Source of the DNA: an uncultured Clostridium sp.
Lineage (GTDB): Bacteria; Bacillota; Clostridia; TANB77; CAG-508
NCBI GenBank assembly: GCA_947570695.1
Contig: CANOVB010000002.1
Span: 265,992 to 329,706, forward strand
Direction of reading: 5' to 3'
Length of the DNA: 63,715 nucleotides
Numbering within the stretch: position 1 is the first letter of the stretch; every line of letters begins with the position of its first letter. This document shows positions 51,926 through 61,381 of the stretch, piece by piece. Below the pieces are notes generated by a model. That model did not search any database and had not been told where the DNA came from. It saw nothing but the letters and a program-made list of their open reading frames with translations. Position numbers and translations under genes: made by a program.

Positions 51926-52954
51926 ATGAAATTAGAAAAAAAGTATCCTGTTGATATAGCTATCTATTTAGGAAATTTATTAGATAAAGATAATAAATAT
52001 TATTTATTAAATCAAAACGAATTTAAAAATAATGAATATCCAATTTTAGATATTGGTCAAATTATAGTAGATTATTATAATATGGATTTGCATAAATGGG
52101 CATCAATAATAGAAAATAGTAAAGGTAAAGATTTTACAGAATTTTTAGTAAATATAATAAAAGCTTCTTTAAAAGAATATAATTATGCCTTATCTGTTTT
52201 ATTGTGCAATGAACTAATAATTCTTACTAACGAATTATTAGATTCAAAAGATTATAAGTCATTTTATGATGAAAAATTTAATGAAATTCCTAATTTTTAT
52301 GATACATATTTAGAGCACTATGGAAAAATTCCAGATGAATCAAGTGATATTAATGAAATATTAACAAGTTTTATTTCGTACATTGGAACATATAGTAATT
52401 TATATAAAGAATTTATTAAATATTTTTTGGAAGATAAAAAAGAAGCTGTTGAAATAATTAATGAAATTTTTCCAGAAAGTATGGAATTAAAGTATACTAT
52501 TATACCTAATATTGATATGGAGGAAAAAACATATTTTTTCCAAGAAATTTTCAAAATAATTAGATTAAATGATTTTATGAAATTTGATACTTTAAAAATT
52601 ATTGAAAGAAAGGTAAATATAAATATTTGTGAAAATTGTGGTAAATATTTTATTCCGAAAAATAAATCCAATGAAAAATATTGTAATAATATTTTTAAAA
52701 ATGGTAAAACATGTAGGGAGTTATCATATCAATTAAAATTGAATAATGATGACGTAGAACAACTTTATCGAATCTCATATAAAACACAAAATGCAAAAAA
52801 ACAAAGAAATCATCATATCAAAAATATTGAAACTAAATTTAAAACTTGGTCTATTAGGGCAAAAGAACAAAAGGATATGTGTAAAAAAGGAGATATTACG
52901 ATAGAACAGTTTAAAAAATGGTTGGAAGAAAATAAGAATTGGCACATAAAATAA
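51926..52954 (+). CDS. DUF6076-like protein with zinc-finger-type Cys cluster
   Basis: 342 residues, mostly helical. The Cys set CENCGKYF ... KYCNN...GKTCRE near residues 231-262 looks like a zinc ribbon as found in DUF6076 proteins; a basic segment (KNAKKQRNHHIKN) follows and may bind nucleic acid. ATG 51926 is behind GTCTAGGAGGAA. The same GTCTAGGA word recurs four times right behind the gene. No enzyme motif. Function unknown. Confidence 0.7.
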   Translation: MKLEKKYPVDIAIYLGNLLDKDNKYYLLNQNEFKNNEYPILDIGQIIVDYYNMDLHKWASIIENSKGKDFTEFLVNIIKASLKEYNYALSVLLCNELIILTNELLDSKDYKSFYDEKFNEIPNFYDTYLEHYGKIPDESSDINEILTSFISYIGTYSNLYKEFIKYFLEDKKEAVEIINEIFPESMELKYTIIPNIDMEEKTYFFQEIFKIIRLNDFMKFDTLKIIERKVNINICENCGKYFIPKNKSNEKYCNNIFKNGKTCRELSYQLKLNNDDVEQLYRISYKTQNAKKQRNHHIKNIETKFKTWSIRAKEQKDMCKKGDITIEQFKKWLEENKNWHIK

Positions 52955-52989
52955 TACTTAAATAACTATATATAATTTCAAATAATATT

Positions 52990-53105
52990 GTCTAGGAAAA
53001 ACTATTTTAAAAATCTATGTAATGACTGATATACAATGAATACATAAATTTAGTTTCTCCTAGACACTTTTTTGAGCTCGTCTAGGAAAAAGTCTAGGAG
53101 AAACT
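52990..53105. repeat. GTCTAGGA repeat cluster with a 14-bp inverted repeat
   Basis: Direct copies GTCTAGGAAAAACT (52990-53003), GTCTAGGAAAAA (53080-53091) and GTCTAGGAGAAACT (53092-53105); perfect inverted copy AGTTTCTCCTAGAC (53052-53065). A fifth copy, GTCTAGGAGGAA, overlaps the ribosome binding site at 51911-51922. Candidate protein-binding or recombination sites at the right edge of the accessory region. Confidence 0.75.
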
Positions 53106-53208
53106 CTGTAACGTTGTATTAGTCTAAATAATTTCAAATAATTTTGAATGATAAAATGCTTATTTTTAGGCAGTTTGAGATATTACTAAATAATTTTGAA
53201 TAAAAATA

Positions 53209-53242
53209 AAAAGTATTGAAATTGACTTATTTCAACACTTTT
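53209..53242 (-). terminator. Terminator of the tRNA-Arg/Pro transcript
   Basis: AAAAGTATTGAAAT (53209-53222) pairs with ATTTCAACACTTTT (53229-53242), one G-U; T-rich tail on the minus strand. Confidence 0.8.
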
Positions 53243-53252
53243 GCATCTTGTG

Positions 53253-53328
53253 TGGTCGAGGTGACAGGGATCGAACCTGCGACCTCATGGTCCCAAACCA
53301 CGCGCGCTACCAACTGCGCTACACCTCG
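53253..53328 (-). tRNA. tRNA-Pro (anticodon TGG)
   Basis: 76-nt cloverleaf with CCA: acceptor CGAGGTG, anticodon stem CGTGG/CCATG with loop TTTGGGA, T loop TTCGATC. Its 3' end faces the accessory region. Confidence 0.96.
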
Positions 53329-53336
53329 TTATATAT

Positions 53337-53363
53337 AAAACTCTTCCTAAAAGAGAAGAGTTT

Positions 53364-53364
<1 letters not shown>
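53337..53364 (-). terminator. Hairpin between tRNA-Arg(TCT) and tRNA-Pro
   Basis: AAAACTCTTC (53337-53346) and GAAGAGTTTT (53355-53364). Terminator-like or processing hairpin on the minus strand. Confidence 0.6.
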
Positions 53365-53440
<76 letters not shown>

Positions 53441-53454
53441 ATAAGACAATAATT

Positions 53455-53483
53455 ATATTAACATACTTTTAATATTTTGTCAA
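53455..53483 (-). promoter_or_regulatory. Promoter of the tRNA-Arg/Pro pair
   Basis: Minus-strand TTGACA (53478-53483), 17-base spacer, TAATAT (53455-53460). Confidence 0.8.
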
Positions 53484-53584
53484 CAACTAAGTAAAGAAAA
53501 CTTTTAAATTTCAGTATTACTATTGAAAAAAAAACGTTTAATTGTTATTATTATAATGAGAAAAAATAATAGGTGATATTAAAA

Positions 53585-54748
53585 GTGAGTGAAGAAAAAA
53601 AAATAAAGTCTGGTGCTTCTGGAATAAAGATTATGATTATTTGTTTAATAGCAATTTCTATTGCATTTATATTTGCAAGATACATAACTGATGAAGACTT
53701 CAGATATACAATAGATACTAAAATTTTAAAAAAAGAAGTATCTGAAGAAAATCTTAATATTATAGAAATTGATTCAGACACTAATCCATCAATATTTGCT
53801 TATGATAAATATATTGCTATACTTAGTAAAAATAAATTAACAGAATATACTTCTGATGGGAAAATTGCAGCTCAACTAGATGTTAATATATCAGTTCCAT
53901 TAGTCGAGCAAAGTGGAAAATATATGATTTTAGCAGAAAAGGATGGACAAAAAATATACTTAATTTCTGGAACTAATATATTATGGGAAGGAAAGGTAGA
54001 AGGCAGTATTTCGCGAGTAAATGTAAACAGAAATGGATATGTTAGTGTAATATTAAAAAATACTATTTATAAATCAATAGTTGCATTTTATGATGTATCA
54101 GGAAAAGAATTATTTAGAAAATATATATCAACAAATTATGCTGTTTGTTCAGCAGTTTCTATGAATAATAAATATTTAGCAATAGGAGAAATAGATTATT
54201 CTGGAACAATTATAAAATCTTTTATTAATATAATTTCAGTAGATTTAGCTCAAACTGATTCTGCAAATTCTGTAATATATACTTATGAATCTGAAAATGG
54301 AGAGATAATAACTGGAATCAATTATCATGGCAAAAATACAGCAGCTTGTATGTTTAATAATTATATTCAAAAAGTAACTACAGACTCTAATGAAAGATTA
54401 TATGATTTTACAAATAATGATGTTTTTGTGGATATAAATTTAAAAGATGGATTTGCAGTATTAGATAAACAATCATCTGGCTTATTTTCGTATGAATATG
54501 AAATTAAAGTAAAAAGTACGAATGGTAAATCAGAAAACTTATATATATTAAATAGTGATTTGCCAAAATCAGTAAGTGTCAGTGGAAATTTGCTTGGGCT
54601 TAATTTAGGAAATGAAGTTCAAATTATAAATTCAAATGGATGGCTTGTAAAAAAATATACATCAAACAAGCAAATTAGTGGAATAGTAGTAGGAGACAGC
54701 ATTGCAGGAGTTGTATATAAGAACAGAGTAGAAATAATAGATTTATAG
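53585..54748 (+). CDS. DUF5711-type membrane-anchored beta-propeller-like protein
   Basis: About 387 residues: a short cytoplasmic N terminus, one membrane span (KIMIICLIAISIAFIFARYI) and an outside domain of repeating blade-like strands (AYDKYIAILSKNKLTEYTSD, then VNRNGYVSVILKN). This fits DUF5711. Function unknown; envelope role likely. An in-frame GTG exists at 53573, but GTG 53585 lies 9 bases behind AGGTG, so I prefer it. It leads an operon with cvpA (9-base gap) and probably the LCP gene. Confidence 0.75.
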   Translation: MSEEKKIKSGASGIKIMIICLIAISIAFIFARYITDEDFRYTIDTKILKKEVSEENLNIIEIDSDTNPSIFAYDKYIAILSKNKLTEYTSDGKIAAQLDVNISVPLVEQSGKYMILAEKDGQKIYLISGTNILWEGKVEGSISRVNVNRNGYVSVILKNTIYKSIVAFYDVSGKELFRKYISTNYAVCSAVSMNNKYLAIGEIDYSGTIIKSFINIISVDLAQTDSANSVIYTYESENGEIITGINYHGKNTAACMFNNYIQKVTTDSNERLYDFTNNDVFVDINLKDGFAVLDKQSSGLFSYEYEIKVKSTNGKSENLYILNSDLPKSVSVSGNLLGLNLGNEVQIINSNGWLVKKYTSNKQISGIVVGDSIAGVVYKNRVEIIDL

Positions 54749-54757
54749 GAGGAGAAT

Positions 54758-55450
54758 ATGGGAATAATAAATTGGGTTGCTATTGGAGGAATTCTAGTAG
54801 ATTTAGTAATTATTTCAATGATTATTTCATCAACTTATTGGGGCTATAGAAAGGGTTTAGTCGGAGTTATTTTTAAAGTTTTAGTATTTATTGTTTCATT
54901 ACTTATTGTTTTTGTTTTATATAAACCTGTTTCAAATTCTATAATAAAAAATACGGAAATAGATGAAAAAATTGCAGAAGTGATTAGAAGCAATTTAGAG
55001 GGAACGACTTTATCTGATGGACAATTATTACAAGCTTCTGAATCAAATTTTTCTACTGGAGTTGTAAATTTAATAAATTCATTTGTATCAGAAGCGTTAA
55101 ATCAAGCAAAATCTGATGCTGTAGGATATGTATCAGTAGAACTTTCATATTTTATAGTAAGAGTTGGAACTATGTTATTATTATTTATGCTATCAAAATT
55201 TTTCTTACTATTTATAAGATTTGCAGCAGAACTAATTGCAAATTTACCATTTATTAAAATGTTTAATAAATCTGGAGGATTAATTTATGGTGTTATAAAA
55301 GGCTTTTTATTAGTTTATTTAATACTTGCTATATTATCTGTAATTTCTCCACTAGTTAGTTCTTGGGGAATTATGAATGCTGTTGAAGATTCATATTTAG
55401 GAAGTACAATGTATAATAACAATATAATTTTGAATTTAATTATAAAGTAA
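54758..55450 (+). CDS. CvpA-family membrane protein
   Basis: 230 residues, four membrane spans, with the CvpA start (DLVIISMIISSTYWGYRKGL) and the third/fourth spans around FFLLFIRFAAELIANLPFIKMFNKSGGLIYGVIKG. CvpA proteins are needed for colicin V production in E. coli and for envelope integrity elsewhere; the mechanism is not established. ATG 54758 is behind AGGAGGAG, which overlaps the end of the DUF5711 gene. Confidence 0.88.
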   Translation: MGIINWVAIGGILVDLVIISMIISSTYWGYRKGLVGVIFKVLVFIVSLLIVFVLYKPVSNSIIKNTEIDEKIAEVIRSNLEGTTLSDGQLLQASESNFSTGVVNLINSFVSEALNQAKSDAVGYVSVELSYFIVRVGTMLLLFMLSKFFLLFIRFAAELIANLPFIKMFNKSGGLIYGVIKGFLLVYLILAILSVISPLVSSWGIMNAVEDSYLGSTMYNNNIILNLIIK

Positions 55451-55506
55451 TATAGATATGGGCAGACTTTTATATAAGGATGCTTTACAAAGGAGAAAAT
55501 AAAATA

Positions 55507-56700
55507 TTGAATAGAATTAATAACAATAGTAATGGTAAAAATAGAAAAAATATAAATAAAAATGATAACAAAAAAATAAAAGATAAATTTGAAGAAAATA
55601 GAAAAAAAGGTTCCAAAAAGAGGGAGGAAACATCTAGGGAGTCATTAAAAAGAGACAAGAGATTAAATAAAAGAGAACTTCAAAATGAAAGTCAAAAAAG
55701 ATTGTCTAAAAAAGAACAAAGAAGGAAAGAGGAACAAAAGCAGGAACCTTCTAAAAAAAAGAAAGGACCAATTAGGAGGTTTTTAAAGAAATTATTTATA
55801 TTATTATTTTTAGCAATAATTGTAATAGGAATTTTATTTTATAAAAAAGTTCAAGAAAATGGAGGAGGAATTAAAGGTGTTTTAATTACAGTTCTTGGAC
55901 AAACTTTAGAAGAGATAGAAAATTTGGAAACAATACATGTTCTTTTACTTGGAGTTAGTGAAGATCTGGATTCTAAGCTTACAGATACAATAATTGTATG
56001 TTCATATAATCCCAAAAATAGTAAAGCATCAATGTTATCAATACCTAGAGATACTTTTATTGGAAAGAATAAAGATACAGCAAAGGGAAATCAAAAAATT
56101 AATGCTTTGTATTCAAAAGGAGCTAAAAATACCCTTGAAACAGTTTCGAAAATAACAGGAATAGATATTGATTATTATGCAGTAATAAATAATGATACTT
56201 TGATAAAAATAGTAGATATAATTGGTGAAATTGATTTTGAAGTTCCAATAGATATGGATTATGATGATGAAACACAAGATTTGCACATTCATTTAAAAAA
56301 AGGTATGCAGAAAATAAACGGAGAAAAGGCAGAACAATTATTACGTTTTAGACATAATAATGATTATTCAACATATCCTGCAGAATATGGGGATAATGAT
56401 TATGGAAGAATGAAAACTCAAAGGAATTTTATTACAGAAACAATAAAACAAGCGTTAGCAGTTAAAAACGTACCAAAAGCTAGAATTATTATTGAGACTA
56501 TTTTTGATAATATAGAAACAAATTTGAAATTGGAAGATTTGTTGCCTTATGTACCAACAGCAGTGGACTTTTCTACAGATAGTATAACGAGCGAACAACT
56601 TCCAGGGGAGTCAGAAAAATGTAATAATTTATGGTTTTATATTTATGATAAGGATAAAACAAAGACTCTTGTTAAAGAACTTGAAGTAAAAATAAAATAA
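55507..56700 (+). CDS. LytR-CpsA-Psr (LCP) family cell-wall glycopolymer ligase
   Basis: About 397 residues. A Lys/Arg/Asn-rich cytoplasmic tail of about 90 residues, one membrane span (FLKKLFILLFLAIIVIGILF) and an outside LCP domain: IHVLLLGVSEDLDSKLTDTI, MLSIPRDTFI and DNDYGRMKTQRNFI with the catalytic Arg set. LCP enzymes move teichoic acid or capsule-like polymers from lipid carrier to peptidoglycan. The start is uncertain: ATG 55480 has no spaced ribosome binding site, whereas TTG 55507 follows AAAGGAG by 11 bases. Confidence 0.88.
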   Translation: MNRINNNSNGKNRKNINKNDNKKIKDKFEENRKKGSKKREETSRESLKRDKRLNKRELQNESQKRLSKKEQRRKEEQKQEPSKKKKGPIRRFLKKLFILLFLAIIVIGILFYKKVQENGGGIKGVLITVLGQTLEEIENLETIHVLLLGVSEDLDSKLTDTIIVCSYNPKNSKASMLSIPRDTFIGKNKDTAKGNQKINALYSKGAKNTLETVSKITGIDIDYYAVINNDTLIKIVDIIGEIDFEVPIDMDYDDETQDLHIHLKKGMQKINGEKAEQLLRFRHNNDYSTYPAEYGDNDYGRMKTQRNFITETIKQALAVKNVPKARIIIETIFDNIETNLKLEDLLPYVPTAVDFSTDSITSEQLPGESEKCNNLWFYIYDKDKTKTLVKELEVKIK

Positions 56701-56761
56701 ATAAAAAGATAAAAAATGCTTGCTTTTTTATGAGCAAGCTTTTATAATATATAAAATTTAA

Positions 56762-57985
56762 TTATTTTCTTTTTCTTTTTTTAGATTTCTTTTTTCCTAA
56801 TATTCCAGTTGCAATTATTAATAGCAAAAATCCACTTCCAAGAATAAAAATACTAAAATCGGTTTTAGGAATTACATCCGCTCCTGCAACTAAGTTTGCA
56901 GTATATTCTATATCATCAACTCTATATTTTATTGTTCCGACTATTTGACCTGCAGATATCGGAGCAACCAAATTTTCATGTATATTAATTTCAGGAATAA
57001 TTTCATTCATATTAATTGATTTATTATTTATTACTGTAATTCCTTTATCTATAAGTAAATCTAAATTTTTAGTTTCTTTAGTAGCATTTTCAATTTCAAC
57101 TGTATCGATTAAGCTATCTTTTTCTTTAATTTTTGTTAAAGTAAAATTATCATAAGCATAATTAAACAATTTTTGAGAATCTTCATATCTTGAATCACTA
57201 GTTGCAGAACCTAAAATAACTGCAATAAAATCAAGTCCATCTCTTGAACTTTGTGTAACTAAGCAATTTCCTGCTTGTGAAGTAAATCCAGTTTTAATTC
57301 CTATAATGTTTTTATTGTAAAATTTAGTATTATTAGGGTTAATTAATTGATTTGTAGTAGAAAGTTCTCTATCTTCCAAAGGATGTTTGTTTGTAGCCGG
57401 TAATGTATAAGAAGAAGTAGATACTAATTCTTTAAAGGTTTCATTTTTCATTCCGTATTGAGCCATTAAATATAAATCGTAAGCTGTAGAATAGTGATTT
57501 GAATTATGTATACCATTAGGATTTAAGAATTGAGTATTAGAACAACCGATTTCTAAAGCTTTTTTATTCATCATATCAACAAAAGCAGATACTGAACCTG
57601 CAACATGTTCAGCAAGAATAAAAGCAACATCATTTGCCGATTCTACCATTAAAGCATATAGTAAATCTTTTACTGAAATTTCTTCTCCTGCTTGCAATTC
57701 GGCAGTTACATATCCACTTGGAATATTTGATATAGCGCTTTCAGAAACTGTAACCATATCTGAAAGATTTGAATTTTCAATTACTAGAATTGCTGTCATT
57801 ATTTTGGTAGTACTGGCAGGAAACATTTGCATTCTTGAACCTTTTTCATAAATTATACGACCAGTACTTACTTCTACAAGTATTGCAGATTTCGCACTAA
57901 GATTTAATTGCACAGCATAAGTACTTGTTTGAAGCAAAGTTAAAATTAACAGCATGAGTATAAATATTTTTTCTCTTAATTTCAT
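56762..57985 (-). CDS. D-alanyl-D-alanine carboxypeptidase (S11, DacF-like)
   Basis: 407 residues. A signal peptide (about 1-24) leads into the penicillin-binding serine peptidase domain: Ser58-x-x-Lys61 (PASTTKI), Ser116-x-Asn118 (VESANDVAF) and Lys231-Thr-Gly (GIKTGFT). A beta-rich C domain follows. Instead of the amphipathic helix of PBP5 it ends in a real membrane span and a KKKSKKRKRK tail. It removes the terminal D-Ala from peptidoglycan stems. DacF is a guess among several paralogues. Convergent with the LCP gene. Confidence 0.93.
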   Translation of the reverse strand: MKLREKIFILMLLILTLLQTSTYAVQLNLSAKSAILVEVSTGRIIYEKGSRMQMFPASTTKIMTAILVIENSNLSDMVTVSESAISNIPSGYVTAELQAGEEISVKDLLYALMVESANDVAFILAEHVAGSVSAFVDMMNKKALEIGCSNTQFLNPNGIHNSNHYSTAYDLYLMAQYGMKNETFKELVSTSSYTLPATNKHPLEDRELSTTNQLINPNNTKFYNKNIIGIKTGFTSQAGNCLVTQSSRDGLDFIAVILGSATSDSRYEDSQKLFNYAYDNFTLTKIKEKDSLIDTVEIENATKETKNLDLLIDKGITVINNKSINMNEIIPEINIHENLVAPISAGQIVGTIKYRVDDIEYTANLVAGADVIPKTDFSIFILGSGFLLLIIATGILGKKKSKKRKRK

Positions 57986-58131
57986 ATAACCTCACACATA
58001 ATTATTTGATACCATAATATACTAAAAAAATACAAAATTCAAGTAATTAATATTTTAGTTAATTAGTAATTATTAAAAAATTTGGTTTATAGGTATAGCC
58101 TTAAAAACCTAAATATATTAAAAAAAGGAAA

Positions 58132-58752
58132 ATGAGAAGAATGAAAATAAATAAAGATGTATTAATAAAAGCAAGCATAATTTTAATTTTTATAATAGTA
58201 GTATTATATAATGTTGTAAAATCTAAAGAAAATCTAGAAGAATTTGATGATACAAATATTTTTGTAAAAGAGATAAGCCAAGAAAACGAAAGTAAATCAG
58301 AAAAAATAAAAGTACATATTACAGGAGAGGTAAATAATCCAGGAGTAATAGAACTAGAAGAAAACTCTAGAATAGAAGACGCAATTAATTTATCAGGAGG
58401 AGTTACAAATTTTGCGAATTTATCAAAGGTAAATTTAGCTTATGTATTAGAAGATGGCCAAAAAGTTTATATACCAAATATTAATGAAAAAGAAGAAAAA
58501 GAATATATAAGTAAAGAAAATGGAGAAAAGATAATAGTAGAAGATATTTCTAAGTCGAGCTCTAAAGTAAATATAAATAAGGCAAGTGCAGAAGAATTAA
58601 AAAGCCTTTCAGGAGTAGGAGACTCTCTTGCTAATAGGATAATAAATTATAGAAAAGAGAATGGGAAATTTAAGTCTATAGAAGATTTAAAAAATGTAAG
58701 TGGAATAGGAGAAAAGAAATTTGAGAGTATAAAGGAATATATAGAAATTTAA
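58132..58752 (+). CDS. comEA: ComEA-family DNA-binding protein
   Basis: 206 residues: a membrane anchor (IIKASIILIFIIVVLYNVV region), an SLBB domain (KVHITGEVNNPGVIELEENS...VNLAYVLEDGQKVYIP) and a C-terminal pair of helix-hairpin-helix motifs (VNINKASAEELKSLSGVGDS, RIINYRKENG, VSGIGEKKFESIKEYIEI). It binds DNA at the cell surface in transformation systems. No comEC or other competence gene is in the window. ATG 58132 and ATG 58141 are both possible; AAAAAAGG precedes the first. Confidence 0.92.
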   Translation: MRRMKINKDVLIKASIILIFIIVVLYNVVKSKENLEEFDDTNIFVKEISQENESKSEKIKVHITGEVNNPGVIELEENSRIEDAINLSGGVTNFANLSKVNLAYVLEDGQKVYIPNINEKEEKEYISKENGEKIIVEDISKSSSKVNINKASAEELKSLSGVGDSLANRIINYRKENGKFKSIEDLKNVSGIGEKKFESIKEYIEI

Positions 58753-58779
58753 AAAGAGAACCATTTTAGATTCTCTTTT
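58752..58779 (+). terminator. Terminator of comEA
   Basis: AAAAGAGAA (58752-58760) pairs with TTCTCTTTT (58771-58779). It begins within the stop codon region and can serve the converging gene too. Confidence 0.75.
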
Positions 58780-58799
58780 CAAAGTATGTATTTGGGACT

Positions 58800-59153
58800 T
58801 TATATTAAACTTTTCCATTCGTCTTCTTTAAAGCCTACTAAAACTTTATTACCTTTTATTAAGATGGGTCTTTTAATAAGCATTCCATTACTAGAAAGTA
58901 ATCTAATTTTTTCATCATCAGAGCAATTTTTTAATTCTTCTTTTAATCCCATGCTTCTGTAAAGTAAGCCACTTGTGTTAAAAAATTTGTTTACAGGTAA
59001 AGCACTTGCTTCAATAATAGCTTTTAATTCTTCATAAGTAGGTGTTTCTGTTACAATATGTCTTTCAGTATATTTAATATTATTTTCATCCAAAAATTTT
59101 TTAGCTTTTTGACATGTTGAACATTTAGGATAATGTATAAATATATAGTTCAT
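58800..59153 (-). CDS. ArsC/Spx-family thioredoxin-fold protein
   Basis: 117 residues. The CxxC motif in HYPKCSTCQKAKKFLDENN, the middle VNKFFNTSGLLYRSMGLKEE and the cis-Pro loop MLIKRPILIKGNKVLVGF are those of the ArsC/Spx/YffB group. With two Cys and the RP element it could be a reductase; a true arsenate reductase role is not supported by neighbours. ATG 59153 has AAGGAAG upstream. Confidence 0.88.
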   Translation of the reverse strand: MNYIFIHYPKCSTCQKAKKFLDENNIKYTERHIVTETPTYEELKAIIEASALPVNKFFNTSGLLYRSMGLKEELKNCSDDEKIRLLSSNGMLIKRPILIKGNKVLVGFKEDEWKSLI

Positions 59154-59524
59154 TTTTTTCTTCCTTAAAATTAAATTTAGTTTTTTGTAATGGACCTATA
59201 ACCACTAGTAAAGATATAATATCAATACTTAATAATTATATCACAATTTTATGTAAATTTCTACCTTTTTTACAAAAAATTAGGATGAATATGAATGATA
59301 AATAAATTAGAAATTTTATTGTTGTCAGTTATATCCTAAAAACGGTAATATAATTTTGCTATTTACAAAAACAGGCTAAGATTGAATTAATATTTGCTTT
59401 TAAGTGATTTAAGACTAAATTGAAATTTCCAAATTTAATAAAAATTATAACAAAATAGTTTAAAATTAGGTTTGATATGATATAATTTTTTTAATCAAAA
59501 AATATTAAGTTAAATGGAGGAAAA
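59154..59524. other. 371-base gap before the polytopic membrane protein gene
   Basis: AT-rich. A TATAAT at about 59479-59484 lies 41 bases before ATG 59525, with GGAGG in between; the -35 box is not clear. Nothing else is recognised. Confidence 0.5.
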
Positions 59525-61159
59525 ATGAAAAAGTCAAAAAAACTCACAATTATATTTTCAATAATTGTAGCTATTGCAACAATAGGATTTGTAAGGAAAG
59601 AATTTCAAAATGATACATTTTTTAATATATCAATAGGAAAATACATTTTAGAAAATGGAATAGATATGCAAGAACATTTTTCTTGGGTACAAGGACTAAC
59701 ATATACTTATTCTCACTGGGCATTTGATATAGTAATATATATAATACATAATATTTGGGGATTTACTGGATTATATGTTGGAACAATAATTTTTGCAATT
59801 ATAACAAATGTAGTTTTATTTAATCTATTAAATGAAAGAAGCAAATCACCAATAGTAGCACTTTTAACAACTCTAATACTAACATATTTTATAAGAGGAT
59901 GCTTTACAGCACGTTCACAAATAGTATCATTTGTATGTTTTATAATTGAAATATATGCAATAGAAAAATTAATAGAAACAGGTAAAAAAAGATATATAAT
60001 AATTTTATGTTTATTATCAGTAATAATAGCAAATTTTCATGCAGCAACATGGCCATTATTTTTAGTATTATTTTTACCATATATAGGAGCAGCATTTTTA
60101 AAAGCTGTATTACCAAAAAGTATTTATATAGCAATGAAAAATAGAGCTGAAAAAAAGCTAAAAAAAGGAATAAAAGATCCTAAAAAAGTAAAAAAATATG
60201 AAGAGGATGTTAAATATTATAGTAAATTTGCGGAAGAAATAAAACCAATAGATTATCAAAAAATAACTATTAGAGAAAATTATAATGTAAAAATATTAAT
60301 TATAACAATGATAATAATATGTTTTACAGGACTTTTAACCCCAATACATGATGTACCATATACATATATTGTAAAATCAATGTTAGGAACAAGCAATTTT
60401 GAAAACAATGCGTCAGTAGATTTTGTAGCAGAAATGCAACCAATTATACCGATGACCAATATAGCAATATTAGTATTTATGATATTATTTATAGCATTTT
60501 TTACATTTACACCAGCTAAAATAAAGTTAGAACATGGATTTTTGGTTTTAGGTTTATTATTTATGACACTTACTAGTGTAAGATATGTTTATTTACTAGT
60601 ATTTTTAGGAGCATATGTATTAGCAGACTTAATAACACAAAATGTAAATAAATATTTAAAGAAAGAAATAGAAATTGTAGAAGAAGTATGTGGAAGTGCT
60701 TTAATAGTAATAATATTAATTATATCAGTATCAGCATTTTCAATATATGAACTTATTCAGAAAAAAGAAGAGAAATATATAAATGAAGAAACCTATCCAG
60801 TAGAAGCCACAGAATATATAAAGAATAACTTAGATTATAAAAATATGAGAATATTTAATTCATATGATAATGGAAGTTATTTAATGCTTAATGAAATACC
60901 TGTATTTATAGATTCAAGATTAGATGTATATTGTAGTGAGTTTAATGATACAGATGTATTTTATGATTATATACAAGCATCAACAGGAAAAGTTCATTAT
61001 GAAGATGTGTTTACAAAAAATAATTTTACACATATATTGATAAAAAATGAAAATGTTATAAATAAATATATTGAAAAAGATAACAATTATAAAAGAATAT
61101 ATGAAGATGAAAATTACACAATTTATGAAAGAAATGTGGATAAAAGTAGTGCAAAATAA
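59525..61159 (+). CDS. Polytopic membrane protein, GT-C-like
   Basis: 544 residues with ten or more membrane spans and a C-terminal outside domain (about 420-544). The N-terminal loop FQNDTFFNISIGKYILENGIDMQEHFSW...SHWAFDIVIY has the Asp/His-bearing layout of GT-C glycosyltransferase-like membrane proteins, and NSYDNGSYLMLNEIPVFIDSRLDVY near the C terminus recalls the same group. No direct catalytic proof. ATG 59525 is behind GGAGG. A Lys-rich cytoplasmic loop of about 50 residues sits in the middle (nt 60130-60290). Confidence 0.7.
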   Translation: MKKSKKLTIIFSIIVAIATIGFVRKEFQNDTFFNISIGKYILENGIDMQEHFSWVQGLTYTYSHWAFDIVIYIIHNIWGFTGLYVGTIIFAIITNVVLFNLLNERSKSPIVALLTTLILTYFIRGCFTARSQIVSFVCFIIEIYAIEKLIETGKKRYIIILCLLSVIIANFHAATWPLFLVLFLPYIGAAFLKAVLPKSIYIAMKNRAEKKLKKGIKDPKKVKKYEEDVKYYSKFAEEIKPIDYQKITIRENYNVKILIITMIIICFTGLLTPIHDVPYTYIVKSMLGTSNFENNASVDFVAEMQPIIPMTNIAILVFMILFIAFFTFTPAKIKLEHGFLVLGLLFMTLTSVRYVYLLVFLGAYVLADLITQNVNKYLKKEIEIVEEVCGSALIVIILIISVSAFSIYELIQKKEEKYINEETYPVEATEYIKNNLDYKNMRIFNSYDNGSYLMLNEIPVFIDSRLDVYCSEFNDTDVFYDYIQASTGKVHYEDVFTKNNFTHILIKNENVINKYIEKDNNYKRIYEDENYTIYERNVDKSSAK

Positions 61160-61381
61160 GAAAAGATGTGGAAAAAATAAATTTTCAAAAGATGCTACTT
61201 TATAGAAGATAAAATATAAATATTAAAATTATGTAATATATAATAAATAATTAGAGAATTTGCTGATAAAATAATAATTGTAAGATTAAAAAAGACTTTA
61301 ATATAAATGTTTGTGTAAACCTTTAATAAAAAATAATTGAATTTTTTTAATAATATATCTATAATAATAATGGTGAATATA

